From positions 1 to 64,000 of the forward strand of contig CABJAB010000008.1 in NCBI GenBank assembly GCA_902363445.1: 64,000 nt of DNA, given 5' to 3'. The position numbers and the translations under genes are program-made. This document shows, piece by piece, positions 5,493 to 14,561 of this stretch (the stretch's first letter is position 1; the number at the start of each line of letters is the position of its first letter). Origin of the DNA: Lachnospiraceae bacterium. GTDB taxonomy: Bacteria; Bacillota; Clostridia; Lachnospirales; Lachnospiraceae. The notes beneath the pieces are model-generated. The model saw only the letters and a list, made by a program, of their open reading frames with translations. It was not told where the DNA came from and did no database searches.

Positions 5493-7298
5493 TCAAGAAA
5501 GCAGCTCTTCCAGTTCTTCCAACGCCCGTTCAAATGCCGCCATGGCCGCTCTGATCGGTTCCGGCGTCCGCATATCCACTCCGGCATCCGCCAATAAATC
5601 TATAGGGTCCTTGCTGCAGCCGCCCTTTAAAAATCCCATGTAAGCTTCCGCCGCCCCTTTTTCTTTGTTCAGGATCCGCTCTGAAAGAGCGACCGCGGCA
5701 GAAAACCCCGTCGCATACTGATATACATAAAAAGGAGTGTAGAAATGAGGGATTCTCGCCCATTCCAGAGCGATTTCGTCGTCAATCACAATACCGCTGC
5801 CAAAGTAGTCCTGATTCAGCTCTTTATATATGCTGCAAAGCACATCAGCCGTCAGGACTTCTCCCTCCTGCGCTTTTTCGTGAGCAATTTTCTCAAACTC
5901 CGCAAACATGGTCTGGCGGAATACAGTGCCTTTAAAGCCGTCCAAAAAATGATTCAGGATATAAGCACGTTCTTTTTTGTCCGCAGCATGCTCCAGTAAA
6001 TACCGGTTCAGCAGATTCTCATTGCAGGTAGACGCGACCTCCGCTACGAAAATCTTATATTGAGAATTTGTAAAGGTCTGGCTGCTGTTGGAAAAATAAG
6101 AATGCATGGCATGACCCATTTCATGTGCCAGGGTAAAAACATTATCCAAAGTATCCTGGTAAGACATGAGTATAAAGGGATGAACGCCGTAGGGACCTCC
6201 GCAGTACGCCCCGCTCCTCTTTCCTTCATTCTCCCGGAAATCGATCCACCGGCCCTCCAGTCCCTCCTGAAACACCCGAAGATATTCAGGACCCATGGGC
6301 TCCAGCGCATTTGCTATGAGGCTCTTTGCCTCCTCATAGGAAACCCTTTTCTCCGCATCCGGCACGATGGGAGTATAAAGGTCATACATGTGAAGCTCTT
6401 CCAGTCCCAGCATTCGTTTTCTGAGCGCCACATAACGGAACATGAGCGGCATGAACTCTCTCACTGTACTTATCAGAGTATCATACACCTCTTCCGGCAC
6501 ATTGGCGTCTGCCAGATAATATGCCCGCGCAGAGCTGTATCTCCTGGCTTTCGCGTAGAAACAAGCCTGTTTCGCATTGGCCTGAAAAGCGGCGGCCAGC
6601 GTGTTCCTGTGACGGCCGAATGTCTCATACATAGCATGAAACGCAGCCTCACGGACGCTTCTGTCCTTGCTCTCCAAAAAAGATACATAACGGCCATGGG
6701 TCAGCTCCACCAGATTCCCATCTTCATCCCGTACGGACGGGAACCGGGTATCCGCATTATTGAACATCTTAAAAATCTGAGAAGGCCCCATCGTCACTTC
6801 AGATGCGTCTGCCAGAATCTCTTCCACCTCCTGGCTTCTGGTATGCGCCCGGTCCCGGAGTATTAAATCCAGAAGCCTGTCAAAACTCCTGTCCGCCCCG
6901 TTTGATTTCCTAAGCTCTGTCAGTCGCTCCGGCGCGATCGCCAGAATCTCAGCCGCAATAAAAGAAGAAGCCGCGGAAGCCGCCGCCCATAGTCCGGCCG
7001 CCCGACCTACCATCTGCTGATAAAACTGATCGCCCGTATCCACATCTGATCTCAAATGCGCATAACTGTAGATCTTATCCATCACTTCGCTTATCTGTTC
7101 ATCAAATTTAAGGCAGCCGTAAAGCATTTCAGCAGATTCCCCAAGGTGTCCTTTAAACCTCTCATAATCAGAAAGCGCTGTTTTCGTTTCTATAAATGCT
7201 TCTTCCCATTCGGCATCAGAAGAAAAGATATCCTCCGTCGCCCAGGTTTCTGGAAAAGGTATCTCGTTTCTCTTTTTGATCGTCTTTGTTTCAGCCAT
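5493..7298 (-). CDS. pepF: Oligoendopeptidase F (M3 family)
   Basis: A 601-residue cytoplasmic zinc metallopeptidase that cleaves oligopeptides. The active-site helix TLAHEMGHAMHSY carries the HExxH zinc ligands, and the third ligand lies in the following EVAST segment (FVAEVASTCNE). The N-terminal region is helical with an alanine-rich stretch near residues 95-120, and the length is normal for PepF (about 600). The ATG at 7298 has GGAGGAGA directly upstream. It stands as a single gene 83 bp downstream of the EamA transporter gene in the same direction. Peptide turnover is the expected role, with nothing unusual in the sequence. Confidence 0.95.
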   Translation of the reverse strand: MAETKTIKKRNEIPFPETWATEDIFSSDAEWEEAFIETKTALSDYERFKGHLGESAEMLYGCLKFDEQISEVMDKIYSYAHLRSDVDTGDQFYQQMVGRAAGLWAAASAASSFIAAEILAIAPERLTELRKSNGADRSFDRLLDLILRDRAHTRSQEVEEILADASEVTMGPSQIFKMFNNADTRFPSVRDEDGNLVELTHGRYVSFLESKDRSVREAAFHAMYETFGRHRNTLAAAFQANAKQACFYAKARRYSSARAYYLADANVPEEVYDTLISTVREFMPLMFRYVALRKRMLGLEELHMYDLYTPIVPDAEKRVSYEEAKSLIANALEPMGPEYLRVFQEGLEGRWIDFRENEGKRSGAYCGGPYGVHPFILMSYQDTLDNVFTLAHEMGHAMHSYFSNSSQTFTNSQYKIFVAEVASTCNENLLNRYLLEHAADKKERAYILNHFLDGFKGTVFRQTMFAEFEKIAHEKAQEGEVLTADVLCSIYKELNQDYFGSGIVIDDEIALEWARIPHFYTPFYVYQYATGFSAAVALSERILNKEKGAAEAYMGFLKGGCSKDPIDLLADAGVDMRTPEPIRAAMAAFERALEELEELLS

Positions 7299-7381
7299 AT
7301 TGTCTCCTCCACTTTCCGGACCATTCTATTCCGGAATTTCAAATTCTATTCCTATACGTCAAGGTATGCTCCGGACCTCCG

Positions 7382-8293
7382 TCATTCCTCCTGTATCTCC
7401 ATTTCCTTGTCTTTTCTGTTTCCCTTTAAAAAAGAAAACTTAGTCTCAGCCAGGATGATAGCCGCAAAGATCAGCAAGCATCCTATCACCATCCTGACGG
7501 TCAGATACTCTTTCAGAAAAATCAAAGAGCAAAGCACGCCAAATACCGATTCCAGGGAAAGGAACAGCGACGCAGAAGAAGGCGTCGTATATTTCTGGCA
7601 CACGTTCTGCAGAAGAAATGCGATCATGGTGCTCCCCAGCCCCAGATAAAGCATGCCAGTCACGATCTTCATGGAAAAAGCCGCTTCCGGAAAAGCCCCG
7701 TCATAAAGAGGCGCCATAACCCATGAAATAAGAGCTGCCACTCCAATCTGAAGAATCGTCAGGGCCACAGGATCATGCTTCTCCGTATACCGGTCGATAT
7801 AAATCATGTGGAACGCAAAGCCAAAGCCACAGATAATAGTCAGAATATCACCGATATTCATGGACAGATTGCCCTGAAGGGAAAGGAGTCCGATCCCGGC
7901 GATCGCCAAAAACGCGGCGGCGATACAATATCCGTCCGGCCTTTTCTTATTGATGAACCAATGAATAAATGGAACGATCACTACATATATCGTGGTCAAA
8001 AACGCGTTTTTTCCGGCTGTGGTGTATTGAATCGCGACGGTTTGAAAGAAATAGCTGATAAATAACAGGATGCCCAGAATCCCGCCGCAAAATAAGTCGC
8101 TTCTGCTGATTTTGAATAATTTTTTACAAAATACAACTGCCAGTCCGGCAAACGCGATGGTAAACCGGAATGCCAGCATGTAAACAGGCGGTATGAAATC
8201 CACGGAATCTTTTACCACCACAAAGGCGAATCCCCATATCAGCGCGGTGAGCACCATACCGGCATTGGCGAGCCCCATTACATTTTTCTTCAA
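7382..8293 (-). CDS. EamA/DMT-family membrane transporter
   Basis: A 303-residue protein with ten predicted membrane segments in two EamA repeats. The first repeat starts GMVLTALIWGFAFVVVKDSV and the second at about residue 150, with the usual conserved STxIAFLLQNVCQKYT region near its end. The start is a TTG at 8293 with GGAGG six bases upstream; the next Met is five codons later and lacks spacing for a ribosome binding site. The family exports metabolites or drugs by unknown coupling. A charged KGNRKDKEMEIQEE tail is cytoplasmic. The gene is divergent from the GNAT gene at 8466. Substrate unknown. Confidence 0.88.
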   Translation of the reverse strand: MKKNVMGLANAGMVLTALIWGFAFVVVKDSVDFIPPVYMLAFRFTIAFAGLAVVFCKKLFKISRSDLFCGGILGILLFISYFFQTVAIQYTTAGKNAFLTTIYVVIVPFIHWFINKKRPDGYCIAAAFLAIAGIGLLSLQGNLSMNIGDILTIICGFGFAFHMIYIDRYTEKHDPVALTILQIGVAALISWVMAPLYDGAFPEAAFSMKIVTGMLYLGLGSTMIAFLLQNVCQKYTTPSSASLFLSLESVFGVLCSLIFLKEYLTVRMVIGCLLIFAAIILAETKFSFLKGNRKDKEMEIQEE

Positions 8294-8465
8294 TTTTATC
8301 CTCCGCTCTCTTCTCTAAACAGTCTGTCCAGAATCAATCAGTGGCATTATACTCTTTTCTTCTTTTCTTGTCCACACCTGCCCTCAATTTTTTGAAAAAT
8401 TCCCTCCTCCTGATTTCTTTTATCCCATCTTCGTGATAGAATGAATTCGTAGGAGGAAAACTGCC

Positions 8466-9416
8466 ATGCCTTATATTCTTTGCAACAGTCTCGATGAACT
8501 TCAGTGCCGTCAGGTGACGGCTTTGCATACCATCTGTTCAGAAAGCGTACAAGAAAACTCCTCTGCAGAAAACGCTTCCTCTGGAAATGCTGTCGTTCTG
8601 AGCCTGGTCCTTCCGGAACCAGACGCCGAAGACGAGGATGTTTTTTTTCTGCTTTTTTATATGGAAGAAACCCTCATAAGCTTTTTGTCTGTTTTCTGTC
8701 CTGACTGGAAAACCGCGGAGGTTTCCGGTTTTACCCATCCTCTCCACAGAAAAAAAGGACATTTCTCCAAGCTTCTCCGAGCTGCCCGTATGGAAGCAGA
8801 AATCCGGTTCGGAAATGTATCCTTTCTCTATCAGTGTCTGTCCTGCGACCCCGACACCGTCTCCTTCTGCATACACCGGAATTTAAAGCTGTCATATTCC
8901 GAATGTATGATGGCGGCCGAGATTCCCGCCGCGGACATGGCTTCCGCCCTGTCTGTTCAGCTTTCTTCATCCGGCCATGACAAACGGGAACAGCTTATTT
9001 CGCTGCACATGCAGGCGTTTGATGAAGACCGGCCTTTTACAGAATCCTATATCGACACCATCCTGGAGGATGCGGACACGGTCTCTTATATTTTATCGCC
9101 TGCTTCCTCTTTTCAGAGTCCTCAGGGAGAACTCCTTGGCCTGCTGCATTTAACGATTGATAAGAGCGGGCGCGCGGCATATCTGATGGGTTTTGGCATA
9201 CTGCCCCGTTTTCGCCGGAAAGGGTATGGAAAAGAGACGCTGTCCGCTCTGCTTCAAATGCTTCCTCCCGGATGCCTTCTCCTGCTCCAGGTATCCACAT
9301 CCAACCTTCCGGCTTTTCATCTCTACAAAAGCTGCGGCTTTTCCATACAGTCAAGGCTCGATTATTACCAGGAAAGCAGAGCTTTCATTTCACCAGAGCG
9401 GAAAGAGCCGTCTTAA
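8466..9416 (+). CDS. Two-domain GNAT N-acetyltransferase
   Basis: A 316-residue protein with two GNAT halves. The N-terminal half (about 60-150) has a degenerate acetyl-CoA site (GFTHPLHRKKGHFSKLLRAA). The C-terminal half (about 175-310) has an intact motif A, GFGILPRFRRKGYGKETLSA, and a typical NLPAFHLYKSCGF end. The ATG has TAGGAGGAAAACTGCC upstream and an extended -10 element (TGATAGAAT) about 30 bases before it. Its last 32 bp overlap the end of the convergent anti-sigma-like gene. The substrate cannot be predicted. Tandem GNATs of this kind in Clostridia are mostly uncharacterised. Confidence 0.85.
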   Translation: MPYILCNSLDELQCRQVTALHTICSESVQENSSAENASSGNAVVLSLVLPEPDAEDEDVFFLLFYMEETLISFLSVFCPDWKTAEVSGFTHPLHRKKGHFSKLLRAARMEAEIRFGNVSFLYQCLSCDPDTVSFCIHRNLKLSYSECMMAAEIPAADMASALSVQLSSSGHDKREQLISLHMQAFDEDRPFTESYIDTILEDADTVSYILSPASSFQSPQGELLGLLHLTIDKSGRAAYLMGFGILPRFRRKGYGKETLSALLQMLPPGCLLLLQVSTSNLPAFHLYKSCGFSIQSRLDYYQESRAFISPERKEPS

Positions 9417-10188
9417 AGGTCTCCAGAGAAGAATCCCCCGATGTGAGCACATAGAGGAAGCCGTCCTCCGAAAATGCAGCGCCGTAGATTTCCTTCCCTC
9501 CGGCCGTGCCGTTTAACCGGTATAATGTGACAGTTCTCCCTCCCAGGTCCTCCCGTCTCAAATATACCCAATCCTGGCTGACTGAATAGGAATATCCATA
9601 GGCCTCCTCTTCTTCTTTTACAAAATACGCATTATAGCTGGAAAACACCGGATGTTCTTCTTTGTCAAAATACGCCGCCACATTGTAAAAACTGCTTCCC
9701 GGTCTGGAATCCAGATACAATCTTGTTACCTCCTGCCCTTCCGGTTTCACCAGAGAAAATCCCAGCCCTGCCTCCAGCTCCCTCCAGGATTTATAAGCAT
9801 AGGTCCTCCCATAGGAAGGATCTATTTCTTTATAGTTTATACGGTAATTTTCACTCCTTCCCTCCCCGGTAATGAATGTCACATATGGGCTGCTTCCCTG
9901 TACCTTGACCGGATGCAGGAAGGATGCCGCCAGCCCCACCGTCAGAAACACACAGGCGGCCGCAAGAACACATCTGCAGATCCGCAGCCGTTTCGTCTTT
10001 CTGTGGTAAAGCAAAAGCTCCCATTTCATCTTAAGCTCTTTTTTTGTATATTGCGCCGGCGTTCCCTCCCCTCTTCGTTTAAGCTCCCCTTCCACAAGTT
10101 CGTCCATCTGAGACGGGAGAAATTCTCTTTCCTCTAAATATCTGTCAATGAATACTTCCTCATTCGTTTTCATTTGGATATCTATCAT
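9385..10188 (-). CDS. Membrane-anchored anti-sigma-factor-like protein
   Basis: A 267-residue protein with a cytoplasmic N-terminal region (about 1-75), one membrane segment (about 88-108: ICRCVLAAACVFLTVGLAAS) and an extracytoplasmic domain. Beginning 29 bp inside the preceding ECF sigma gene, it fits the cognate anti-sigma factor: the cytoplasmic part would hold the sigma factor and the outer part would sense the envelope. The outer domain, with its repeated Tyr/Ser strands, resembles the DUF4367-type domains common in Clostridia (pattern-level judgement). No zinc HxxxCxxC motif is present. The ATG has GGGAGG eight bases upstream. Translational coupling to sigma is likely. Confidence 0.7.
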   Translation of the reverse strand: MIDIQMKTNEEVFIDRYLEEREFLPSQMDELVEGELKRRGEGTPAQYTKKELKMKWELLLYHRKTKRLRICRCVLAAACVFLTVGLAASFLHPVKVQGSSPYVTFITGEGRSENYRINYKEIDPSYGRTYAYKSWRELEAGLGFSLVKPEGQEVTRLYLDSRPGSSFYNVAAYFDKEEHPVFSSYNAYFVKEEEEAYGYSYSVSQDWVYLRREDLGGRTVTLYRLNGTAGGKEIYGAAFSEDGFLYVLTSGDSSLETFKTALSALVK

Positions 10189-10744
10189 ATGGCCCGCCTC
10201 CCTTCTTCTCTATCTGTTCCAACTGTTTTCTCAGTTTTTTCCGCAGCCGGTAAACCTTTGTGGTAGCACTCGTATAGGAAATGGACAACGCTTCCGCAAT
10301 CTGCCGCGTATTCTTTTTCTCCAGCACCAAAAAACGGTAAAGCTCCCGTTCCTTTGGTTTAAGACACGCTGTCAGGTCCTCCTCCAGTCCCTGAGTTTTC
10401 CTGTTTTCATCTTCGCGGACCAGCTTTTTTTCCACATCTTCCAGGCCGTCAGAATATCTGCTTAGAACGCCGTCGTCTGCCTGTTCAAATTCTCTTCTGC
10501 GCGCCTGCTTTCTCAAAGTTTCCAGCGCGACATTCCGCGCCGCCACATACAGCCAACGCTCTGGGCAGGGATGCTCCATCAGCCTGTCCACCTTCCCAAA
10601 CGCCCGGAAAAACACTTCCATGGCACAGTCTTCCGCATCCTGTCCGGAGGCTCCCAGCTTCAGGCAGCAGTACCGGTATATCCGGTTATAGTTTTGGCTG
10701 AAAAGCAGTTCCATGAACTGCTGCTCTTCCTGGCTTCGCTTCAC
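10160..10744 (-). CDS. ECF-type RNA polymerase sigma factor
   Basis: A 194-residue sigma-70 family protein with region 2 (about 10-75: YNRIYRYCCLKLGASGQDAE, then DCAMEVFFRAFGKVD) and region 4 (about 130-185: LKPKERELYRFLVLEKKNTR followed by QIAEALSISYTSATTKVYRL). It starts at a GTG (10744) with AGGAAGGA upstream. It begins 14 bp after the FtsX-type permease stop and overlaps the anti-sigma-like gene, so ABC transporter, sigma and anti-sigma probably form one unit. Such sets respond to cell-envelope damage or antimicrobial peptides. The promoter it recognises could not be identified in the window. Confidence 0.88.
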   Translation of the reverse strand: MKRSQEEQQFMELLFSQNYNRIYRYCCLKLGASGQDAEDCAMEVFFRAFGKVDRLMEHPCPERWLYVAARNVALETLRKQARRREFEQADDGVLSRYSDGLEDVEKKLVREDENRKTQGLEEDLTACLKPKERELYRFLVLEKKNTRQIAEALSISYTSATTKVYRLRKKLRKQLEQIEKKGGGPYDRYPNENE

Positions 10745-10758
10745 GTTCCATTCCTTCC

Positions 10759-13518
10759 TCAGTCTTCCTGCCGGATCAGGCTGCTTATGCTGTCCTTAAA
10801 AAACGCCCGCGCCGCTATGATGACAGCTGCAAACGACAGAAACACCGCTCCTCCGAGCACCCTCATCCACTGCCAAAACCCCCAATATCCGTCCAGCATG
10901 AAAAAACATTCTGAGCTTATCCTGACAAGCAGCATGGATACCGCCCACATGGCCGGCACCAAAGCAATAAACGAACGGATGAGTGACCAGAACAGCATCT
11001 TTCTGGTACAGCCCGCGATCTGATAAAGCCCCGTGCGCTTCCGTTCCTCTCTGACCCGCATCAACATCCTTCCTGTTATCATACCTGTTCCCATTATAGC
11101 AGAAAGTATTGTCAGAAGTGTGGAGAGAACCGATAAAAGAAGACGATACTGGCGGTATTCCTCCATAAATCCCCGGCGGTCATCCAAATGCATCTCCGAC
11201 AGCTTGCCGCTCAGTTTATACATGATCTGCTTAAGCGTCCCTCCGTCTTCTCCATTGACTCCGTAAACCCGGACGCGGGTATAGGCGCTGGGAAGGCCGA
11301 TCGCATCAAAGGTATCGTTAAGCCCCAGGAAGTTAAAAAACGGTTCCGGGCGCATCGTATCTTCAAACCATCCCGCCCGGCACCGGATGACCGCGCCGAT
11401 CCGAAATGTGAAATCCTGCTTCTTTACTTCATCTTCTGCGATTTCGGCCGTCACCTTTCCCCGAAGCTCCGGGTTCTCCGAATACAGGCGGAAGACATCG
11501 ATGGTATCTCCCACATGATAATACTGGTTGCTGTACTGACCCTCGCTTCCATCATAACCTCCTTTTTCCAGATAAGAAATTGACATCGCACTGTTTTTTT
11601 GTCCGGTCCCGTCGTCATATTCCCACATCTCTGTCTGAATATTCGGGACCATCAATACTATCTCTTCGCCCATTCGTATTTTCTCCAGATCGATCTCCCC
11701 CTCCTCCACATAAGGGACAAGGTTCAGAAGCTCTTCCTCTGAATATCCCTGCAGCCTAATCTCCTGATAGGATCCGTCAAGCCCGTATATTCTTTCCATT
11801 TCCTCATCGAAAGAAATCGTCTGGCTGGACAGCATGTCATCCTCCATCGCTTTCTGATAGGGATCCTCTCTGTCCGCTTTCATATAAAGCTGGCTGCATT
11901 CTTTATATGCCAATACTTTTTGTATCCCTTCCTCTTTCCTAAGCGCCTCCACATCCTCTTCACTCATCCCCAGATACGGTTCGTTATATACGGTATAAAT
12001 ATCATCGGGCCCTGATGTGCTGACACTCAGAGAGTTTCCGTTCTCATCCACATAGGATGTATCATCGCTGATGGTATTCGCCAGAAATTCATAATCATAG
12101 TCCGTGGAAATCTTCCCATAGAGTGGTACAGAAAGATTTCTGTTTTCATCTGCTTTCAGATAACATAAGGCGCTGCCGTGCAGAAAAAAGATACAAATGA
12201 GAAGCAGACCAAGTAACACGCCGGCAATCAGACGCTTTTGTGTTCTGCGGCGGCGGAAGGATATTGCCTGCCCTTCCAGGATCTCCGTTCGAAAAAGCCG
12301 TGCTGCCGGCAGGATACCTGACAAAAATACAAGTACGCCGATTACAGCCGCCGCCCCGGCCGTTCCCGCCGCGCTCACCCGGAACAAAAAAGGTATGGAA
12401 ATCATCCTGCTTCCAAGATTGCATATCAGATACGCCCCGCCGATTCCCGCTGTGATCCCTACGGGTAAAGACAAAATATAAACCCAAAAAAGATCCAGAT
12501 ATAGCAGAAATGGGATACTCGCTCCAGGTACTCCCAGAAGCCGGTACAGCCGCATTCTCTGTTCTAGTCTCGGAAGTCCCAGGAGTAAAAGCTGGATCAG
12601 CAAAAGAGCCGCACAGATATAGACCAGGTACAAGAGATAGGGCGGAACGGAAAACTGTTCGCTTTTTATGGCCATGTTCTGCACCAACGCGTAGTCCTCC
12701 ATATAGATATCGGAAGAAAAGACGTCCCTCAGCTCCATAAGAGTACGATGGGATATTTGGATATCTGCGGTTTCCTGCAAAAGTTTTCTAAAATCCGTCT
12801 CTGAAAAGAGCAAATCCGGTCTCTGCCTGTCAGCATCTGTCTGGTTTACATTTTCCACCCACAGCATCCCGTAGTCATAAAGGATACCTGAGACAAGGTA
12901 ACTCCTGCCCCTCCATTCCACATGATCTCCAGGCTGAGGCTCCTCCTCCCATTCCTTCTGCAGGCTTTCCGTTATTACGACCGCCCCCTCTCCCGGCCAA
13001 GTTCCCGCCTTAAGCCTGAGGCGCCCCAGCTCTCTGGCCGTTTCATCGGCATATCCTACAGACAAAAGACCGGTCGCACCTCCTGCGCCATAATAATCCG
13101 CTTCCTTTTTCTTCCGCTTTAAAAAAATCTGTTCCAGACTCTTTTCCGCTTCATCCACATGGAAATTCGGACTCTGCTCTTTCCAGCACGCCAAGTCAGC
13201 GCTGTAAAGATTTCCCAGTCGCCGGATCTTTTGGATCTCTTTTCCATTCAGAAGTCCTTCCAGCTCACCGTCGGTCATTCCCTCCAGGGCCGCGGTCCCA
13301 GCGAGGCTCTCTGTTATTTCATTCCCATAATAAATGTCTGTGAACTCTCCGTATAAATCCTTTTTCTTTTCCTGCGCCGTATAAAACATGCTGTCTGTCA
13401 CAGTTATAAAAAGTACAGGCAGCGCTATACAAAGGGTTACTCCGAGAAGAAACACCCGGTAAGCGCCGCTTTTTACAACCCCCTGAAGGCTGTATCCAAG
13501 CATTTTTCTAATCTTCAT
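10759..13518 (-). CDS. Large FtsX/MacB-type ABC transporter permease
   Basis: A 919-residue permease. It has an N-terminal membrane helix (about 19-42), a large extracytoplasmic domain, three helices near 290-410 and a fourth near 430-450. A second, very acidic extracytoplasmic domain (about 455-780) follows, and a final FtsX core has three helices (about 795-905). This is the two-FtsX-unit architecture of bacitracin/lantibiotic-type transporters and of lipoprotein or signalling exporters. Its start overlaps the stop of the ATPase gene by 11 bp (ATG inside the terminal codons), indicating coupled translation. Because that ATPase gene carries an in-frame stop, the permease may lack its energy subunit in this strain. 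Confidence 0.85.
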   Translation of the reverse strand: MKIRKMLGYSLQGVVKSGAYRVFLLGVTLCIALPVLFITVTDSMFYTAQEKKKDLYGEFTDIYYGNEITESLAGTAALEGMTDGELEGLLNGKEIQKIRRLGNLYSADLACWKEQSPNFHVDEAEKSLEQIFLKRKKKEADYYGAGGATGLLSVGYADETARELGRLRLKAGTWPGEGAVVITESLQKEWEEEPQPGDHVEWRGRSYLVSGILYDYGMLWVENVNQTDADRQRPDLLFSETDFRKLLQETADIQISHRTLMELRDVFSSDIYMEDYALVQNMAIKSEQFSVPPYLLYLVYICAALLLIQLLLLGLPRLEQRMRLYRLLGVPGASIPFLLYLDLFWVYILSLPVGITAGIGGAYLICNLGSRMISIPFLFRVSAAGTAGAAAVIGVLVFLSGILPAARLFRTEILEGQAISFRRRRTQKRLIAGVLLGLLLICIFFLHGSALCYLKADENRNLSVPLYGKISTDYDYEFLANTISDDTSYVDENGNSLSVSTSGPDDIYTVYNEPYLGMSEEDVEALRKEEGIQKVLAYKECSQLYMKADREDPYQKAMEDDMLSSQTISFDEEMERIYGLDGSYQEIRLQGYSEEELLNLVPYVEEGEIDLEKIRMGEEIVLMVPNIQTEMWEYDDGTGQKNSAMSISYLEKGGYDGSEGQYSNQYYHVGDTIDVFRLYSENPELRGKVTAEIAEDEVKKQDFTFRIGAVIRCRAGWFEDTMRPEPFFNFLGLNDTFDAIGLPSAYTRVRVYGVNGEDGGTLKQIMYKLSGKLSEMHLDDRRGFMEEYRQYRLLLSVLSTLLTILSAIMGTGMITGRMLMRVREERKRTGLYQIAGCTRKMLFWSLIRSFIALVPAMWAVSMLLVRISSECFFMLDGYWGFWQWMRVLGGAVFLSFAAVIIAARAFFKDSISSLIRQED

Positions 13519-14251
13519 ACGTATCCCCTCTGTTTTCCTCTCCGCTGTCCAGCTGAACCTTCCCGTCCTTCAGACGTATGATATGGCGGGCCATCCCCGC
13601 AGCCGCCATGTCGTGGGTGACGATGACAAAGGTCTGTCCATATTTCTTATTGGAATGCAGAATAAATTTTAAAAGCTCCTGTCCCGCAGCTTCGTCAATA
13701 TTTCCGGTCGGTTCATCTGCCAGGATCAAATCCGGTTTTAAAAGCAGGGCCCTGGCGATAGCAGCCCGCTGCTGGCCCCCGCCGGAAAGCTGGTGGGGAT
13801 AGAAGCCCAGCCGGTCCTCCAGATCCAGCATGGAGATCAGTTCATCTTCAAAAGCCTTGTCTTTCTTCTTTCCCGCCACGTCAAGGGAAAACTGCAGATT
13901 CTACCGAATGGTCATATCCGGTATCAGCTGGAATTTCTGGAATATGAATCCGATCCGTTCCCGGCGGAACTTCGTCCTCCTGCTGTCGTTCATTTCATAA
14001 AGCGGACTGCCGTCCAGAAGGACCCTTCCTTTTGTCGGCGGCTCTAATCCTCCCATCATATGGAGAAGGGTCGTTTTTCCTGATCCGCTTTTTCCTACTA
14101 TGGCGGTAATCTCCCCTTTCCGTATGGAAAGACTGACTTGATCCACGCTTTTTACAAGTGCCTCTCCATCTCCATAATATTTGGACAGCCCCTCCGTCCT
14201 TATGATCTCCGAACCCATGCTCTCCGGTCTTAATCCTGTATTTCTCTTCAT
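13508..14251 (-). pseudogene. MacB-like ABC ATPase interrupted by one in-frame amber codon
   Basis: One reading frame encodes a complete ABC ATPase: Walker A GKSGSGKT, Q-loop FIFQKFQLIP, signature LSGGGQQR, Walker B LILADEPTG and the H-loop VTHD. Codon 117, at 13903-13901, is TAG between DMTIR and NLQFSLD. Most homologues have Glu at that place (T-x-x-E-N), so a single GAG to TAG change explains the break. Reading frame and length (247 codons) are otherwise normal and no other damage is seen, so the mutation is recent, a sequencing error, or suppressed. The ATG at 14251 has GAGGAGGG upstream. A C-terminal fragment could restart at an internal codon near 13879 but would lack Walker A. Confidence 0.85.
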
Positions 14252-14334
14252 ACGCTCCCTCCTCATAACCTCTTTTCTTAATCATGTCGAAATTCCCCGG
14301 TTTGTCACATCTTTTCAGCAATAAAAATAAGAAA

Positions 14335-14364
14335 GCCGCAGACGCTTAATTAAACGCCTGCGGC
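14335..14364 (-). terminator. Strong hairpin plus U tract on the minus strand, in the ABC operon leader
   Basis: GCCGCAG and CTGCGGC form the core of a 10-bp stem. On the minus strand the stem is followed by TTTCTTATTTTTAT. It lies between the acetyltransferase promoter and the ABC operon, about 85 bases before the ATPase start, so it can act as an attenuator of the ABC operon or as insulation against transcription from the right. Confidence 0.6.
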
Positions 14365-14367
14365 ATA

Positions 14368-14396
14368 TTGACAAAAGACCAACTATAAGCTATTGT
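14368..14396 (+). promoter_or_regulatory. Promoter of the riboswitch-acetyltransferase transcript
   Basis: TTGACA (14368-14373), a 17-base spacer and TATTGT (14391-14396). The expected start at about 14403 coincides with the 5' strand of riboswitch helix P1, so the RNA would begin with the aptamer. Confidence 0.8.
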
Positions 14397-14402
14397 GAAG
14401 TT

Positions 14403-14498
14403 AGGTTATATAAGCTCATAATATGGTTGAGCGTTTCTACCAACTGCCGCAAATAGTTGATTATGATCCTTTGGGTTATGATCGGCTGTTTGCGGCAG
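14403..14498 (+). ncRNA. Purine riboswitch, adenine type, with terminator platform
   Basis: All conserved parts of the purine aptamer are present. P1 is formed by 14404-14410 with 14462-14468. The P2 loop is AATATGG and J2/3 is GTTTCTACC. P3 is CAACT/AGTTG with a GCCGCAA-type loop, and J3/1 reads GATTATG. The specificity base (position 74 of the family) is U, at 14461, which selects adenine rather than guanine. Downstream, TTTGCGGCAG (14489-14498) is complementary to 14444-14453 inside P3 and is followed by ATTTATTTT, giving a terminator that competes with the aptamer. Ligand binding should therefore favour readthrough, an ON switch as in pbuE. Confidence 0.88.
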
Positions 14499-14561
14499 AT
14501 TTATTTTAAACAGAAATGTATAGAAGCACAGAAACAAGATCACAAAACAGGAGGATTTTAT

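Noticed and set aside
5336-5587. Long N-terminal extension of the nitroreductase frame
   Set aside because: It covers the -10 element TATAAT and the pepF 3' end. The family start lies near 5335 with a G-rich ribosome binding site.
8378-8398. AT-rich dyad near CAATTTTTTGAAAAATT between the EamA and GNAT genes as an operator
   Set aside because: It is a simple A/T palindrome in an AT-rich gap with no regulator nearby; chance is sufficient.
13901-13903. Amber codon read as pyrrolysine or as a programmed recoding site
   Set aside because: No stem-loop context, no methylamine methyltransferase setting, and the position is an ordinary Glu in the family. A plain nonsense mutation is simpler.
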